Origin: Phlebopus portentosus
Taxonomy: Eukaryota > Basidiomycota > Agaricomycetes > Boletales > Boletinellaceae
Direction of reading: 5' to 3'
NCBI GenBank assembly: GCA_037892935.1
Contig: JAYXKI010000004.1
Location: forward strand, 1,054,001 to 1,118,000
DNA: 64,000 nucleotides
The position numbers were made by a program, and so were the translations under genes. Under the pieces are notes generated by a model. It did not search any database. It was given only the letters and a program-made list of their open reading frames with translations, and had not been told where the DNA came from. Within the stretch, counting starts at the first letter, position 1. Each line of letters starts with the position of its first letter. Shown here one piece after another: positions 1-10,611 of this stretch.

Positions 1-519
1 CCCGTCTGTAATTGTATGATATACCACATTACAGATGGGGTATTAATTTGATTGCAGATAGATTTACAGTACTACAGAAGCATCTTTTCCTATGTGGCTA
101 ATGATATGTGTCTCTGCTATATTGGAATAGCCCTCTCTCTTACCCACTTGACTGTTTGTAGCCTATAGGAAGATCTGTAGCCCCCAATTCTACCATGAGC
201 CTTAATGTTGAATAGTTTCTTCTATGCACAGGGGTTCAGTTCACTGTTAAAGCAATCAATGGACATTGTGTCAACAATCAATTACAGGCTGGTTTCCACT
301 GTTCCAGCAGAAGCACTGAAGCAAGTGGATACAGATTCGAGAACAATCATGTCCTAGCAATGAATCAATCAAATACATCCTTGGCAAGAGCATTCATAGC
401 TGTGCCAAAATCTCTCTGTGTAAAGAAGTTCATCTGAGTTTATCTGCATCTCAAAGGATCACACTGACTTGGCGAATTTCAAAATTGAACATTGAGGAAC
501 AGGTTTAAACGAATACCCT
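1..519. other. No gene seen; flank of the Tc1 element
   Basis: No open frame of note and no recognisable domain. The first 40 bases contain a short hairpin-like inverted repeat (CCCGTCTGTAAT against ATTACAGATGGGG), which might be a fragment of another repeat cut by the window edge. The region is AT-rich like the neighbouring transposons. Confidence 0.4.
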
Positions 520-1757
520 TACAGTTACTCAAAAAACTGATGCAATGATTGATATGTTTCAACTGTTTCCCTTATAACTCTACAACTACTGTAGCTACAC
601 AAAAATAAAAAATATCTCTGAAAGCGGTGAATCTTAGCTTTTTGGCAATAAACATATCATAAAAAAATTCGAAAATTTGATGGAGTTATGAAGCGATGAT
701 CATATGACACTCATTGCATCAGTTTTTTGACTGTCATTTCAGAAACATAAAAATCATCCATATCTCAGTCAATTCTCTGTTGTTTTCTGTCAAACAAGTT
801 TCTATGGGTAGTACAAGTCATGTGACTTTGTTTATATGTTGAAATTTGCCAAAAAGCACAACCACATCAATTACCATCATTATGAAGTCTGTTTCTCCTG
901 CTGACCAAGCTCACATCATTAACCTACTCACTGCTGGCCAGACCACTCACCAGATTGCCTCTGCTACTGATTTTAACCAGTCTACCATCTCCAGAATTTG
1001 CTCTAAATACTGCCCTGAGCTTGAAAAGGCTTTAGGTGATCGTCCTTCCAAGCTCACTCTTACTAATACCGTCATGCTGTTCGTCTCATCACCTCTGGCA
1101 AAGCCGAAACTGCTGTCCAAGTTGCTCGTGCACTGTATACCATCACCAATGACACCCTCTCTACACAAACTGTCAGGAACCACTTGAGAAAAGCAGGGAT
1201 GAAGGCTGTGGTGAAGAAGAAGAAGCTGAAGTTGACACGCAAGCAGAAGCGAGATCATTATGACTTTGTGATTGCCCATCGTTACTGGACTTTGGAGGAC
1301 TGGAAGAAGGTTGTCTGGTCAGATGAGACCAAAATCAATAGAATTGGCTCAGATGGCAGGCAGTGGATCTGGAAATTTGCTGGGCAGGGCCTCATTAGTA
1401 AAGAGGTGAAGGAGTTGCTGAAGTTTGGAGGAGATCATATTATGGTATGGGGCTGTATGCTGTGGCAGGGCACTGGGATTGCATGCAAGATTGATAGAAA
1501 TATGGATAAGGAGCTCTATACCCAGATCCTGAAGGATGAATTGCAAGGAAGCCTGGAGCATCATGGCATTAGTGTCAATGATATTATTTTTCAGCATGAC
1601 AATGACCCCAAACACACCAGCAAAATGGCTACCAGCTGGCTCAAAGACCATGGCTTCGAGGTTCTTCTATGGCCAGCACAGTCCCCAGACCTTAACCCTA
1701 TTGAACACCTCTGGAATTATGTGAAGGATAGGCTGAGAGAGTATGAAAGCCCACCTG

Positions 1758-3262
1758 TGTTAGAATCAGAGTAAGAAGAGTAATATATAGCTTACTACTG
1801 AAGCAAGTGTCTCACACTGCTGATTGATAAGCATTGTCAGAGAATCAGGCAAGGACAAGTATCAGACTAGTGTTGGTATGAGAGAAAGCTCCAACTCGCT
1901 TGAGGGGCATTTGGAGAGATGAATTGAACTGCTACTCAGGATGGCTCGTTTGGCCTCCTTTTATACTCTACAGGTGTGGCTATGCTAGGCTACTACTATA
2001 ACTATCTACCTCAGTCTTTCTACTGACCATGTATACCTTCCAGTGCCTTCTACAAGGTGCTCCACTTGCTTCACCCTTTCCTTGTCAATTCTGTGCATTT
2101 CTTGTCAATTCCGATTGTACTGTATGTTCTAGTTTGTTCTACTAGTTTCTTGCTGTGTACTTCAACGTCTGAGCTCTACTGTTATGGTCTAATGACTCTA
2201 GCACTTTCTGATGCATACTTACTATCCTCAGCTACTCTGCTGGCGTCTGTACTGGTTCTGAGCTCCACTGATTTATTCTCTACTGTTCTATGGCCTTCTC
2301 TCCTTGGAGTTAGGACTTATGTTCTTCTTCCGACTCGGATGGCTGACTGATGCTGCTACTTTGCCTGAGCTAGTTGTAAAAGCTTTCCTCTCATTTACTA
2401 CTCCTATGGATGCATACACATCACTTCCCTTCTTATCGCCTTTCTGATTAGATTAACTTTCCTTATCAGTGATCATCGATCTCCATGGCTTCCAAGGTTC
2501 GGTGCCTGTGGGGTACTACATCTTCTTCTGGAAGTCCTGGGGTTTTTCCCACCGGCGTTCTATCATCTACCGGAAAGCTTCTCTTGTGGAGATATGTCGT
2601 CATTCTTGTGAATCCTTCTTCCGGTGGCATTGGAATCTTAATTGGACCAATCACAAACTTGATCCTGTGTTCTATTGATATCTCTGTGACTCGTTCATCC
2701 ATAACTGATACTCCTTCTGTATCAATGAGCCTAATGAATTCTTTAACTCTAGTTATTGTATTTTCTGCTATATGTCATACTATTTCATTAGCTCCCCTTC
2801 TGTATGGTATGTCAATATTAATATGAATAAACTGACATTCTTCTTTATGCTTCTGCTTTGGGAATTTAATCTGTACTCCTGTGTTCATTAGATAGTCTCG
2901 TTCGTCATGTGAGAATACTGCTACTATATGTTCAAATGTCACATAATTCATATTAGGCTGTTGTATGCCTTCTTGAGTAACGTATCCTGGAAATACTCTA
3001 TGTGTCCCTCGTATGTCGAAGTTCATTGCTAATACCTCTGTCATCAAGAGTGATGAGATTATTGTACAATAAATGTCCCATCCTATCTGCTGTGCTTGTT
3101 TGCATTTCTCGCAGTCGTCCTTGACTTCTGGCCATTGACTGGCTCGTCCTTGGTTAACTATTCTCTTCAATGTAGTTTCCAGCGTTCTCGCTTGTCGTGT
3201 AAACATTTTGATTATATGTTGTCACGTGCACGCTATACTGCTGACTAAAGCAATTTCTAACA
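1758..3262. mobile_element. LTR-like insertion (probable solo LTR) inside the Tc1 element
   Basis: The 1505-bp segment starts TGTTAGAA and ends TTCTAACA, the TG...CA termini with short inverted repeats typical of retrotransposon LTRs. It is flanked by a perfect 5-bp duplication, ACCTG (1753-1757 and 3263-3267), and splits the transposase gene exactly there. I saw no second copy of its ends inside, so a solo LTR left by recombination is the simplest reading. It is long for a fungal LTR and contains a minus-strand reading frame (2466-3206), so a small non-autonomous element remains possible. Confidence 0.75.
2466..3206 (-). pseudogene. Unrecognised reading frame inside the LTR-like insertion
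   Basis: Two open segments (2775-3206, 143 codons, and 2466-2702, 78 codons) lie in the same minus-strand frame. They are separated by a single TGA at 2775-2777, with open codons between, so together they form one frame of about 247 codons. I do not recognise a domain. The first half contains a CxxC pair (DCEKCKQ); the second half is basic and proline-rich. No reverse transcriptase, integrase or gag-knuckle motif is visible. It could be a captured or LTR-encoded ORF, now broken by one stop. Confidence 0.4.
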
Positions 3263-3669
3263 ACCTGGTGGGATTTTGGAGTTATAGGAGAGGATTGCAG
3301 AGGAGTAGAATAAGATTCCTGCAGAGGTCTGTTAGAATTTGATAGAGAGTATGCTCAGGAGGATGGAGGCAGTGATTAAGGCAAAGGGAGCCCACACAAA
3401 GTATTAATATAGTTGATTTTTGTGTTTCCGAAATGACAGTCAAAAAACTGATGCAATGAGTGTCATATGATCATCGCTTCATAACTCCGTCAAATTTTCG
3501 AATTTTTTTATGATATGTTTATTGCCAGAAAGCTGAGATTCACTGCTTTCAGAGAGTATTTTTTATTTTTGTGTAGCTACAGTAGTTGTAGAGTTATAAG
3601 GGAAACAGTCGAAATACATCGATCATTGCATCAGTTTTTTGAGTAACTGTAACTCATTTTTCCCACTTA

Positions 3670-4751
3670 CAGCTAGTTGCAAAATTGTTGGCAAACATGT
3701 GATTTCATCACTTTTCATGTCACAAGAGCCTCAAAACACAAATAAAATCATATCTCACCCAAAACTCAACAGTTTCACATCATCTAAGTTGCTAAATTCA
3801 TCTTTTTGAAAGGACTTTCATTTAGAAACAAAGATTGAGAGAGTAGGTAAAAATGTGACCCCAAAATGGCGAAAATATTTTTTTTGCCTCTTCCTTGCAT
3901 GTGCATTTTTTTCTGTGCTCCATGCTGGTTCAGCACCTCCCAAAAGCTGTCCAGAATGATAATATGATTATAATGTAAATTTACAGACTGAGTTTGAGTT
4001 GAATTGTGCACCAGAATGTACTGCTTTGAGGCATGCCTGAATTACTCAAAACTTATCATTTACCCCTAGCCTCCCAAGCTCCAGGAAAAATTCTTACAGG
4101 CCAGATTGATGCATAAAAATTCATTTTGGATATAATAGACTAGGTTTGTTTGCTAGCTAGGGCCTCAGCATCCACTGGTGAGCTGGGCTGAGCATAAGGT
4201 TCTAGTTGTATGCACTATTCTAGATAGTATCTTCCCAGCTCACCAGTGGATGCTGAGGCCCTAGCTAGCAAACAAACCTAGTCTATTATATCCAAAATGA
4301 ATTTTTATGCATCAATCTGGCCTGTAAGAATTTTTCCTGGAGCTTGGGAGGCTAGGGGTAAATGATAAGTTTTGAGTAATTCAGGCATGCCTCAAAGCAG
4401 TACATTCTGGTGCACAATTCAACTCAAACTCAGTCTGTAAATTTACATTATAATCATATTATCATTCTGGACAGCTTTTGGGAGGTGCTGAACCAGCATG
4501 GAGCACAGAAAAAAATGCACATGCAAGGAAGAGGCAAAAAAAATATTTTCGCCATTTTGGGGTCACATTTTTACCTACTCTCTCAATCTTTATTTCTAAA
4601 TGAAAGTCCTTTCAAAAAGATGAATTTAGCAACTTAGATGATGTGAAACTGTTGAGTTTTGGGTGAGGTATGATTTTATTTGTGTTTTGAGGCTCTTGTG
4701 ACATGAAAAGTGATGAAATCACATGTTTGCCAACAATTTTGCGACTAGCTG
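3670..4751. mobile_element. 1082-bp foldback element, copy 1 (near-perfect palindrome)
   Basis: The left end CAGCTAGTTGCAAAATTGTT and its reverse complement at the right end are flanked by TA (3668-3669 and 4752-4753). Two arms of 518 bp (3670-4187 and 4234-4751) are nearly identical in inverted orientation around a loop of about 46 bp. A 75-codon frame appears in each arm (3784-4011 minus, 4410-4637 plus) only because the arms mirror each other. No transposase is encoded. The TA flank and CAG tip suggest mobilisation by a Tc1/mariner transposase. It sits 20 bp from the Tc1 element. Confidence 0.9.
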
Positions 4752-4754
4752 TAA

Positions 4755-5937
4755 TGCCATGCATAATAAATCTTCTCTGTGTCTTGCTACAGCATATTCT
4801 TCCATCCATATTTACGTCTCGTCTACCATCAACTCTTGTTTCCTCGCATCTCCGGTTCCTCTGCTAAGTAAGTATAATAAGTGCCAAGTCGCAATGCAAA
4901 ACATACCCGTACGTCAATGTCACCTTCTAACATCATTACCTTCAGCTCCGATATTTTGAGGCTGAGACTCCCTTGGAAATGCCGACTGTCCGATTCAGAG
5001 TATTACTGTAATGATGAACTAAGAGCTGATTTGTGCTGTGAGCCACAAATTTTTAAATGTCGCATCGGATGGTATGCGAATTCATTAACCAAGACCGCAA
5101 GCTCTGTTTGGAGCTGCCAAGCTCCAGCTATGATTCCTTTGTATCCTACCCCTTGCAAGATCCGGATGCTTCTTATGTGCAGCAAAGTATCGGAAGCATT
5201 TCTGCCGCAATATAAAAGCCATAAGTAACAACGAGCATGATTGCTTCTCTCGCAGCTCGGAAGTCATCGCTTAATCAGTGCCAATCAGAATGGGTTATCT
5301 GCACTGGGTTCACCGGTGATTCCTGAATAAGATCATGGGAATATGGTGGTCCGACACTCCGCAATATCACTGTGGTGCGGATACGCAGAATTCAGCAAGA
5401 AACGCCTACCAGGCATAGAAGTCTTTATTTTTCTTCACCTCGTCCATCAACTTCTTGATGAAAGACCTAGTTTTGGATGTTCTCGCTTTGATATACTGAT
5501 ACTTGGACCGATATTCAGTTGTTGTTTGACATTGTTTGCATAGTGGATGATGGTTCACATCAGTAACATAAGATGGACAGGAGCAGAACTTACAGGCATC
5601 GCCTCTTGAGCTCGTTATTCTCCATCTGTCTGTCACGGGTAATACTCAGACTCGAGGAGAACACCGGTAAGGGTCCGCCAGTGTGGCAAACTTCACTTTG
5701 ATAGATGCCCAAAGCAGTGCGATTTATCATATTGTATGCGTGCATGTAATTTCATTTTGTCCGATTGGTCCTTAATGAAGAAAACTGTTGTCAATTTCTC
5801 CTCCTTTAAGCAGAAAGTACCGGCAGAGATCTGTATGCTGACCCCAATGTCTGGCTTTAAATGAGCTTGAATGTTGCTCTTACTTACGACAGCCAAACTT
5901 CTCCGCTTGCTTTTAGGCTCTACTTATGGAAGCATCG
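4755..5937. other. Unassigned stretch between foldback copy 1 and the Zn2Cys6 gene
   Basis: Contains several short open frames on both strands, none with a convincing ATG start and recognisable domain. On the minus strand, 5406-5636 has two CxxC-like pairs (ACKFCSC and LCKQCQ) followed by a basic tail, and 5693-5896 is open, but both lack an ATG at the start. The region also serves as the upstream sequence of the gene starting at 5938. Confidence 0.35.
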
Positions 5938-6545
5938 ATGGAGGAAGGCTTTCTTGAGTGGCTTGCCCAGCTTTGTGCATGATCTTTTCTCCAATTCTCG
6001 TAGGGCTCATAATTTTCTGTGTCATAGCGGCAGAAGAATTCTCTCATTATCTAATGGAGGTTCTGGACATGACCGATCTATCTCTTGAAGAAACGGGTGG
6101 TCTAGCCAACCGCGATCAACTCACTGGACAGAGTATAGACATGACATGCAGGCCACAAAGTCCGGGGGATAGTTTCACACTACACATCCCTCGTGGTAAT
6201 GCGCCTATACACGAGACTCAGAAAAATAGATCACCATGTGGACCTTGCAAGTCTCAGAAGAAAAAGGTCAGCATGATCTCGTTTCTTTCAAGTTCTCTCC
6301 TCTTGGTATTGTTTCATCAAGTGCGCACTCATCTCTCTGCAACCAAGGCTTTGTGAGCTTTGTTATAAATGTGGAGGGAAAGAATGTCCATCTCAACTCA
6401 TCTTGTCCAACAAGACAAGTTCATCCTCGAAAGTGAGAGAGCTCCGTAATCTTGTGGACAGTTCTGACTATCTTTGTCTTCCTTGTAACAGAGGACAAGG
6501 AAGGATAAGGATGGCTTCATTTATGAGTACATGAGTATGGAATGA
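5938..6545 (+). CDS. Short stand-alone Zn(2)-Cys(6) binuclear-cluster protein
   Basis: Four exons (5938-5974, 6028-6266, 6322-6432, 6492-6545) add up to 441 nt, encoding about 146 residues with no internal stop. Introns are 53, 55 and 59 nt; the second uses an AAG acceptor. After splicing, cysteines fall at residues 83, 86, 93, 103, 106 and 114, giving C-x2-C-x6-C-x9-C-x2-C-x7-C. This fits the fungal Zn2Cys6 DNA-binding cluster, with a basic KSQKKK loop. The cluster is central and the protein ends soon after (YEYMSME), so there is no room for the usual fungal transcription-factor middle domain. A nuclear DNA-binding role is inferred. The second acceptor is the weakest part of the model. A decayed relative lies at 10612-11219. 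Confidence 0.6.
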
Positions 6546-7393
6546 GCGTTATTTTCTCGCCACATTGGTTTCGGTGCATAGGGTTTATATATTTTCCATG
6601 GTCCTAGAAGTTTCTTAAACTCCAATAAGCTTTCTTGATCTTTAGTCGAAAGCCTGAGTTAAACATCTGGTGTTCAACTCCACGAAGAAGTCATTATGGC
6701 CGTGCAGTATAATAGAACTAATCGGTACACACACATTGACTCTTGCTTCCGAGACTGCAAATATAGCATTCAAAGGCAGATACGCGATGCTCCCGATGGA
6801 CATAATCCTGGTGGTCAACAAATCCTCACAGTTTATGACCTCCCACCACCCCTGGGGCATGGGGCGATGTATTGGACTCTTCTGCTGAATGGTTAAGGGA
6901 TAGCGACTGCCAGTGACACTCACATTTGAAGCAATGAGATGAGACCCGTTAGGAAACCATATCTTACAGAGAGATATAAAAAACGTACCCAGCTTGTTTT
7001 CACCAAATGAACAGGAGCATTTTGCGGTGTTGATGTTCCTCACAAGATAAGATCATGGCAATAGATGGCAAAGTGAATGCGGAAAGCTTGCTAAGATTGA
7101 CGCAACCTGTTAGTGAGCAAAGTGACGTACAGAAATGATTGGAATATGTACAGATTTGTAACAAAAAGCATCTGTAACAATGCAGGGAGAAGAGTCATCC
7201 ATCGGAGCATTTAACATAAATGCGACATCAGTAGTGTATGTAGCAACACTTGGAGGCCAGTGCGATGCAACACGAGTATAATATGTAAGATAAAGATAAA
7301 CTTCAGTTCATATTTTGGTATGTTACATCTACAGCGGGAACGGCCAACTGCAGTATAAGACTTGAGTCCACTTATCCAGAATAAGGGAAAGTA
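6546..7393. other. Intergenic stretch without a convincing gene
   Basis: A minus-strand open frame of 133 codons (6642-7043) begins at a GTG and has no ATG near its start. It could be an exon of an unrecognised gene with an intron near 6966-6990, but I see no domain in it. The rest shows nothing. Confidence 0.3.
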
Positions 7394-8689
7394 CAGGTGG
7401 GTACATTACAGCTAGTTGCAAAATTGTTGGCAATCATGTGATTTCACTACTTTTCATGTCACAAGTGCCTCAAAACACAGATAAAATCATATCTCACCCA
7501 AAACTCAATGGTTTCGCATCATCTAAGTTACTAAATTCATATTTTCAAAAGGGCTTTCATTTAGAAACAAAGATTGAGAAAATAGAGCAAAAAATGACCC
7601 CAAAATAGCGAAAATATTGTTTTTTGCCTTTTCTTTACATGTGCATTTTTTTCTATACTTCCTGCTGGTCCAGCACCTCCCCAAAGCTGTCCAAAATGAT
7701 AACATGATTATACTATGAATTTAAAGTTTGAATTTGAGTTGAATTCTAGACCAGAATGTACTGCTTTGAGGCATGTCTGAATCACTCAAAACTCATCATT
7801 CCCCCCTAGCCTTCCAAGCTCCAGAAAAAATTCTGACAGGTCAGATTCATGCATGTAAATTCACTATAGATTAAATACATGAGCTTTGAGTGCCACCTGT
7901 TGCTGTAGGATCCACTGGGGAGCTGTGCTGAACAAGTGGTTCTGGTTGTATGCATCATTCTAGACAGCATCTTCTCAGCTCACCAGTGCAAGCTGAGGCC
8001 CTAGCTAATATATAAACCTAGTCTATTACATCTGAAATGAATTTACATGTATGAATCTGACCTGTAAGAATTTTTTCTGGTGCTTGGGAGGCTAGGAGGA
8101 AATGATAAGTTTTGAGTGATTCAGGCATGCCTCAAAGCAGCACATTCTGATACACAATTCAACTCAAATTCAGACTATAAATTCATAGTAGTCATGTTAT
8201 CATTTTGGACAGCTTTGGGGAGGTGCTGGACCAGCAGGAAGTACAGAAAAAAATGCACATGTAAAGAAAAGGCAAAAAATAATATTTTCGCTATTTGGGG
8301 GTCATTTTTTGCTCTATTTTCTCAATCTTTGTTTCTAAATGAAAGCCCTTTTGAAAATATGAATTTAGCAACTTAGATGATGTGAAACCATTGAGGTTTG
8401 GGTGAGATATGATTTTATCTGTGTTTTGAGGCACTTGTGACATGAAAAGTGGTGAAATCACATGATTGCCAACAATTTTGCAACTAGCTGTAAGTCTTCG
8501 GCCCCCCTGCTTTAGGAAGGAGGATTTGCATTCTTTATATGGTACCATAAGTGTCGGATAGCATTGGCCAACTTCCTCATATCGGCAAAGATGAGGGATC
8601 ACCTCATTTCGCAGTTGTTTGTTTCCCAGGAAGGCATGCAAATCACCTTCCATAAATAGGGGGTGCTGAAGACTTAATGTACCCACCTG
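7394..8689. mobile_element. Small MITE (about 212 bp) split by foldback copy 2
   Basis: The outer ends, CAGGTGGGTACATTAAG and its reverse complement, are flanked by TA (7392-7393 and 8690-8691). When the inner foldback element (7409-8490) and its duplicated TA are set aside, the flanks form a short element with imperfect inverted arms of about 60 bp. The left arm is 7394-7408 plus 8493 onward; the right arm is about 8630-8689. Coding capacity is nil. The TA target and CAG tip again suggest a Tc1/mariner-type MITE. Confidence 0.75.
7409..8490. mobile_element. 1082-bp foldback element, copy 2 (diverged arms)
   Basis: It has the same ends, length (1082 bp) and TA flanks (7407-7408, 8491-8492) as the copy at 3670-4751, so both belong to one family. 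The arms have drifted apart, most strongly near the loop (about 7880-8010), suggesting an older insertion than copy 1. It is inserted in the left arm of a smaller MITE. The open frames 7523-7705 and 8116-8376 are mirror images of one another and not genes. Confidence 0.88.
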
Positions 8690-8691
8690 TA

Positions 8692-10611
8692 CATATGCTT
8701 TCAACGTATCCTTAACGAGTTTTCAAATATCGACCCTAGCATAACGTCACATTTGCCGGGGAAGTGACCTTAGCATGCTGGCAAGAGCTTGACCACACGT
8801 GTACGGTTTGCGATTGTATGTGAATATGGAGGATACTGATATGGCATCAATTCAAGCAAGGATGATAGCATGGTCCAACTGGAAATTACTGGAAGAATGC
8901 TGAATTCAGCAATCAGATGACTTTTTTTTTCTCTTCTTACTTTGGGGGTCGGCAAATCCCAAGTTCAATGCGTGCACGTGATTTTCATCGGAGCTTCAAA
9001 ATATTGCTATAATAGGCAATTCACATAGATCGCAGTTACAACAATTTCACTTTCGACCATGCATGTACTGTACTTCTCCTCTTGCCAATACAACTCAAAC
9101 CTGCAAATTATTGGGGTCCAAAATGAGTTTCTTTGCTCTTATTTCTCTTATTCTGCAAATTCTCAGGGAAATTCACGTGCTTCTCTTGATCTGCAGTAGC
9201 TTCTGTCTGGTAGAATAATTAAACATCCTGCAACCACATCATCAAAAATCTTGCTTTTTTTTACATAATCTCGCTATATCATGTCATAGGGACAGCTCTA
9301 TGGAGCCAGAATTCTTGTTTATTGCCTCCAAGCTCAGATATTTATTTTATCTTTGAGAATTTTGCAAATTTTGAGAAACGGAGACCATAGGATTGAAGAC
9401 ATACATGCAAAAGTAAAATCTACAAGTTTTCGTAGCAATCTATGGCGTGTGGAAATTATGATGTTGAGTCGAAGATGGGGGGTTTTCTGTTGTAAATTCT
9501 ATTGAAACTCCGACGGCATCAGATCCTGCCGGACTCGTGGGAACGCACGCAAGTCACTTGAGTGTTGCCGACCCCCACTTACTTCCTCACAACTACTCCG
9601 CTATCAACAATGCTGACATACCTGACGTTGAGTTCCTTGAATTCCCGCATCGCATAACTTGCCGTGATTAAAATCATCCTGATACCTAATTTGTGGATCG
9701 GCAAGGGAAGAGTCGCCCGGAATCAGCTCCTGTCAGTAGAATACATGTCTAGAATGGCCTCTGGCTAGAGAACAATAAGGACGTCCAAGCTTCTCGCTTT
9801 TCTTCTTACGGAAGGGTGTCATATACGACATGAAAATTTCACGTATACGTCGCGAGTATTTCGGCGACTGTGCTGGTCCTCGACTGCATTATGCATTTCC
9901 GCAGGTCTCTGCTTCATAAGCCACTGGCTCGGAACCTTCGTATTCAACGGCTAATCAATGTCTATTACTACTCGTCAATGCGTCAGCGCGCTGTGCGGTT
10001 TCAGCAGCGGGAACCACAGTGGGCGGTGTTATAGGCTACCGGTAGCTTAAGGGATAACCCCTGAACAATCAACACCTGATAATTCTCTCCGGTATGAGAA
10101 TCTTTCGTTCTAGTCAACGATAGTCTGCGCCTTTTCTGCGAGGGCCAAATTGCAGGTATCCAAAAAGTACTATGCCCCCGACATGATTGCTCCCTCAAGA
10201 ACGGCCCGCTTTACTTTCCATTGTGAGGAGACGCGAGAAGCTTCGCTCATTCCATTATGAGTCTGGCGATCGTCAAACCCCGTTTCGGGAATTGAGTCTC
10301 GTTCTCTCCAAGATCAATTTAAGGACAAACAAGACTTATTTTTATCTGTAAAGACAAGCTTTGCTTTTGATAATGACAATACTTCAGCATACCGCTCATC
10401 CCTTTGTTGCGATCAGCTTGCGGGGACTTTGTGTTTTATGATTTTCTTCAAGTCGAATATTTTATCAATATCAGTTTCTTCTCCTTTAGGTTGCAATCGC
10501 CAACGCATACTTCAACATCATCGAGCTCAAGCTCGGTTCTTAATGGCCAGAGAAGGTCCCTCCAAGTTACATTCGCTCTCCCTACTTTCTACGTTTGTCA
10601 AGAGAGCACCG
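8692..10611. other. Long stretch without a recognisable gene
   Basis: Only short frames occur, none with a recognisable domain or clear start. Sequence is AT-rich to about 9.4 kb and more balanced after. It marks the change from the repeat-rich left end to the gene-dense part of the window. Confidence 0.4.

Larger units (their letters stand above)
882..3407 (+). pseudogene. Tc1-like DDE transposase, frameshifted and split
   Basis: The first in-frame ATG is at 882. The N-terminus has a helix-turn-helix DNA-binding region (about residues 1-50). The reading frame shifts by one base near 1070 and continues in the next frame to 1757. The DD34E catalytic signature of Tc1 transposases is visible in three pieces: VWSDE, FQHDNDPKHTS and SPDLNPIEHLW. 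The frame is then cut by the LTR-like insertion at 1758. The C-terminal tail resumes at 3268-3407 and ends with AVIKAKGAHTKY. That tail carries three in-frame TAG stops, at positions where related transposases have Trp, Trp and probably Gln. The gene cannot make an active protein. Confidence 0.85.
522..3649 (+). mobile_element. Tc1/mariner-family DNA transposon, interrupted by an LTR-like insertion
   Basis: The element begins CAGTTACTCAAAAAACTGAT and ends in the reverse complement. It is flanked on both sides by TA (520-521 and 3650-3651), the target duplication of this superfamily. The terminal inverted repeats are long, about 236 bp (522-757 and 3414-3649). Each arm carries a second copy of the tip motif in opposite orientation (711-733 and 3437-3459), so each arm looks like a small palindromic-ended unit. 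Inside is a broken transposase gene. Without the 1505-bp insertion and its 5-bp duplication, the element would be about 1.6 kb, a normal Tc1 size. It is non-autonomous as it stands. Confidence 0.9.

Noticed and set aside
1..40. Hairpin at the window start as a transposon end
   Set aside because: Too short and cut by the window edge to identify.
2057..2350. Hydrophobic 97-codon plus-strand frame in the LTR-like insertion
   Set aside because: Leu/Ser/Thr-rich composition from T- and C-rich sequence, starts at a non-ATG codon and runs opposite to the better frame.
3784..4637. Two identical 75-codon frames
   Set aside because: They are mirror images created by the palindromic foldback arms.
5406..5896. 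Minus-strand frames with CxxC pairs as a second zinc-finger gene
   Set aside because: No ATG at either start, no convincing splice join, and a GTAAGT donor would cut through the cysteine region.
6642..7043. 133-codon minus-strand frame as a gene
   Set aside because: Starts at GTG, no recognisable domain and no upstream exon found.
8291..8704. 137-codon minus-strand frame
   Set aside because: It crosses the boundary of the foldback element into the outer MITE, so it is an accident of nesting.
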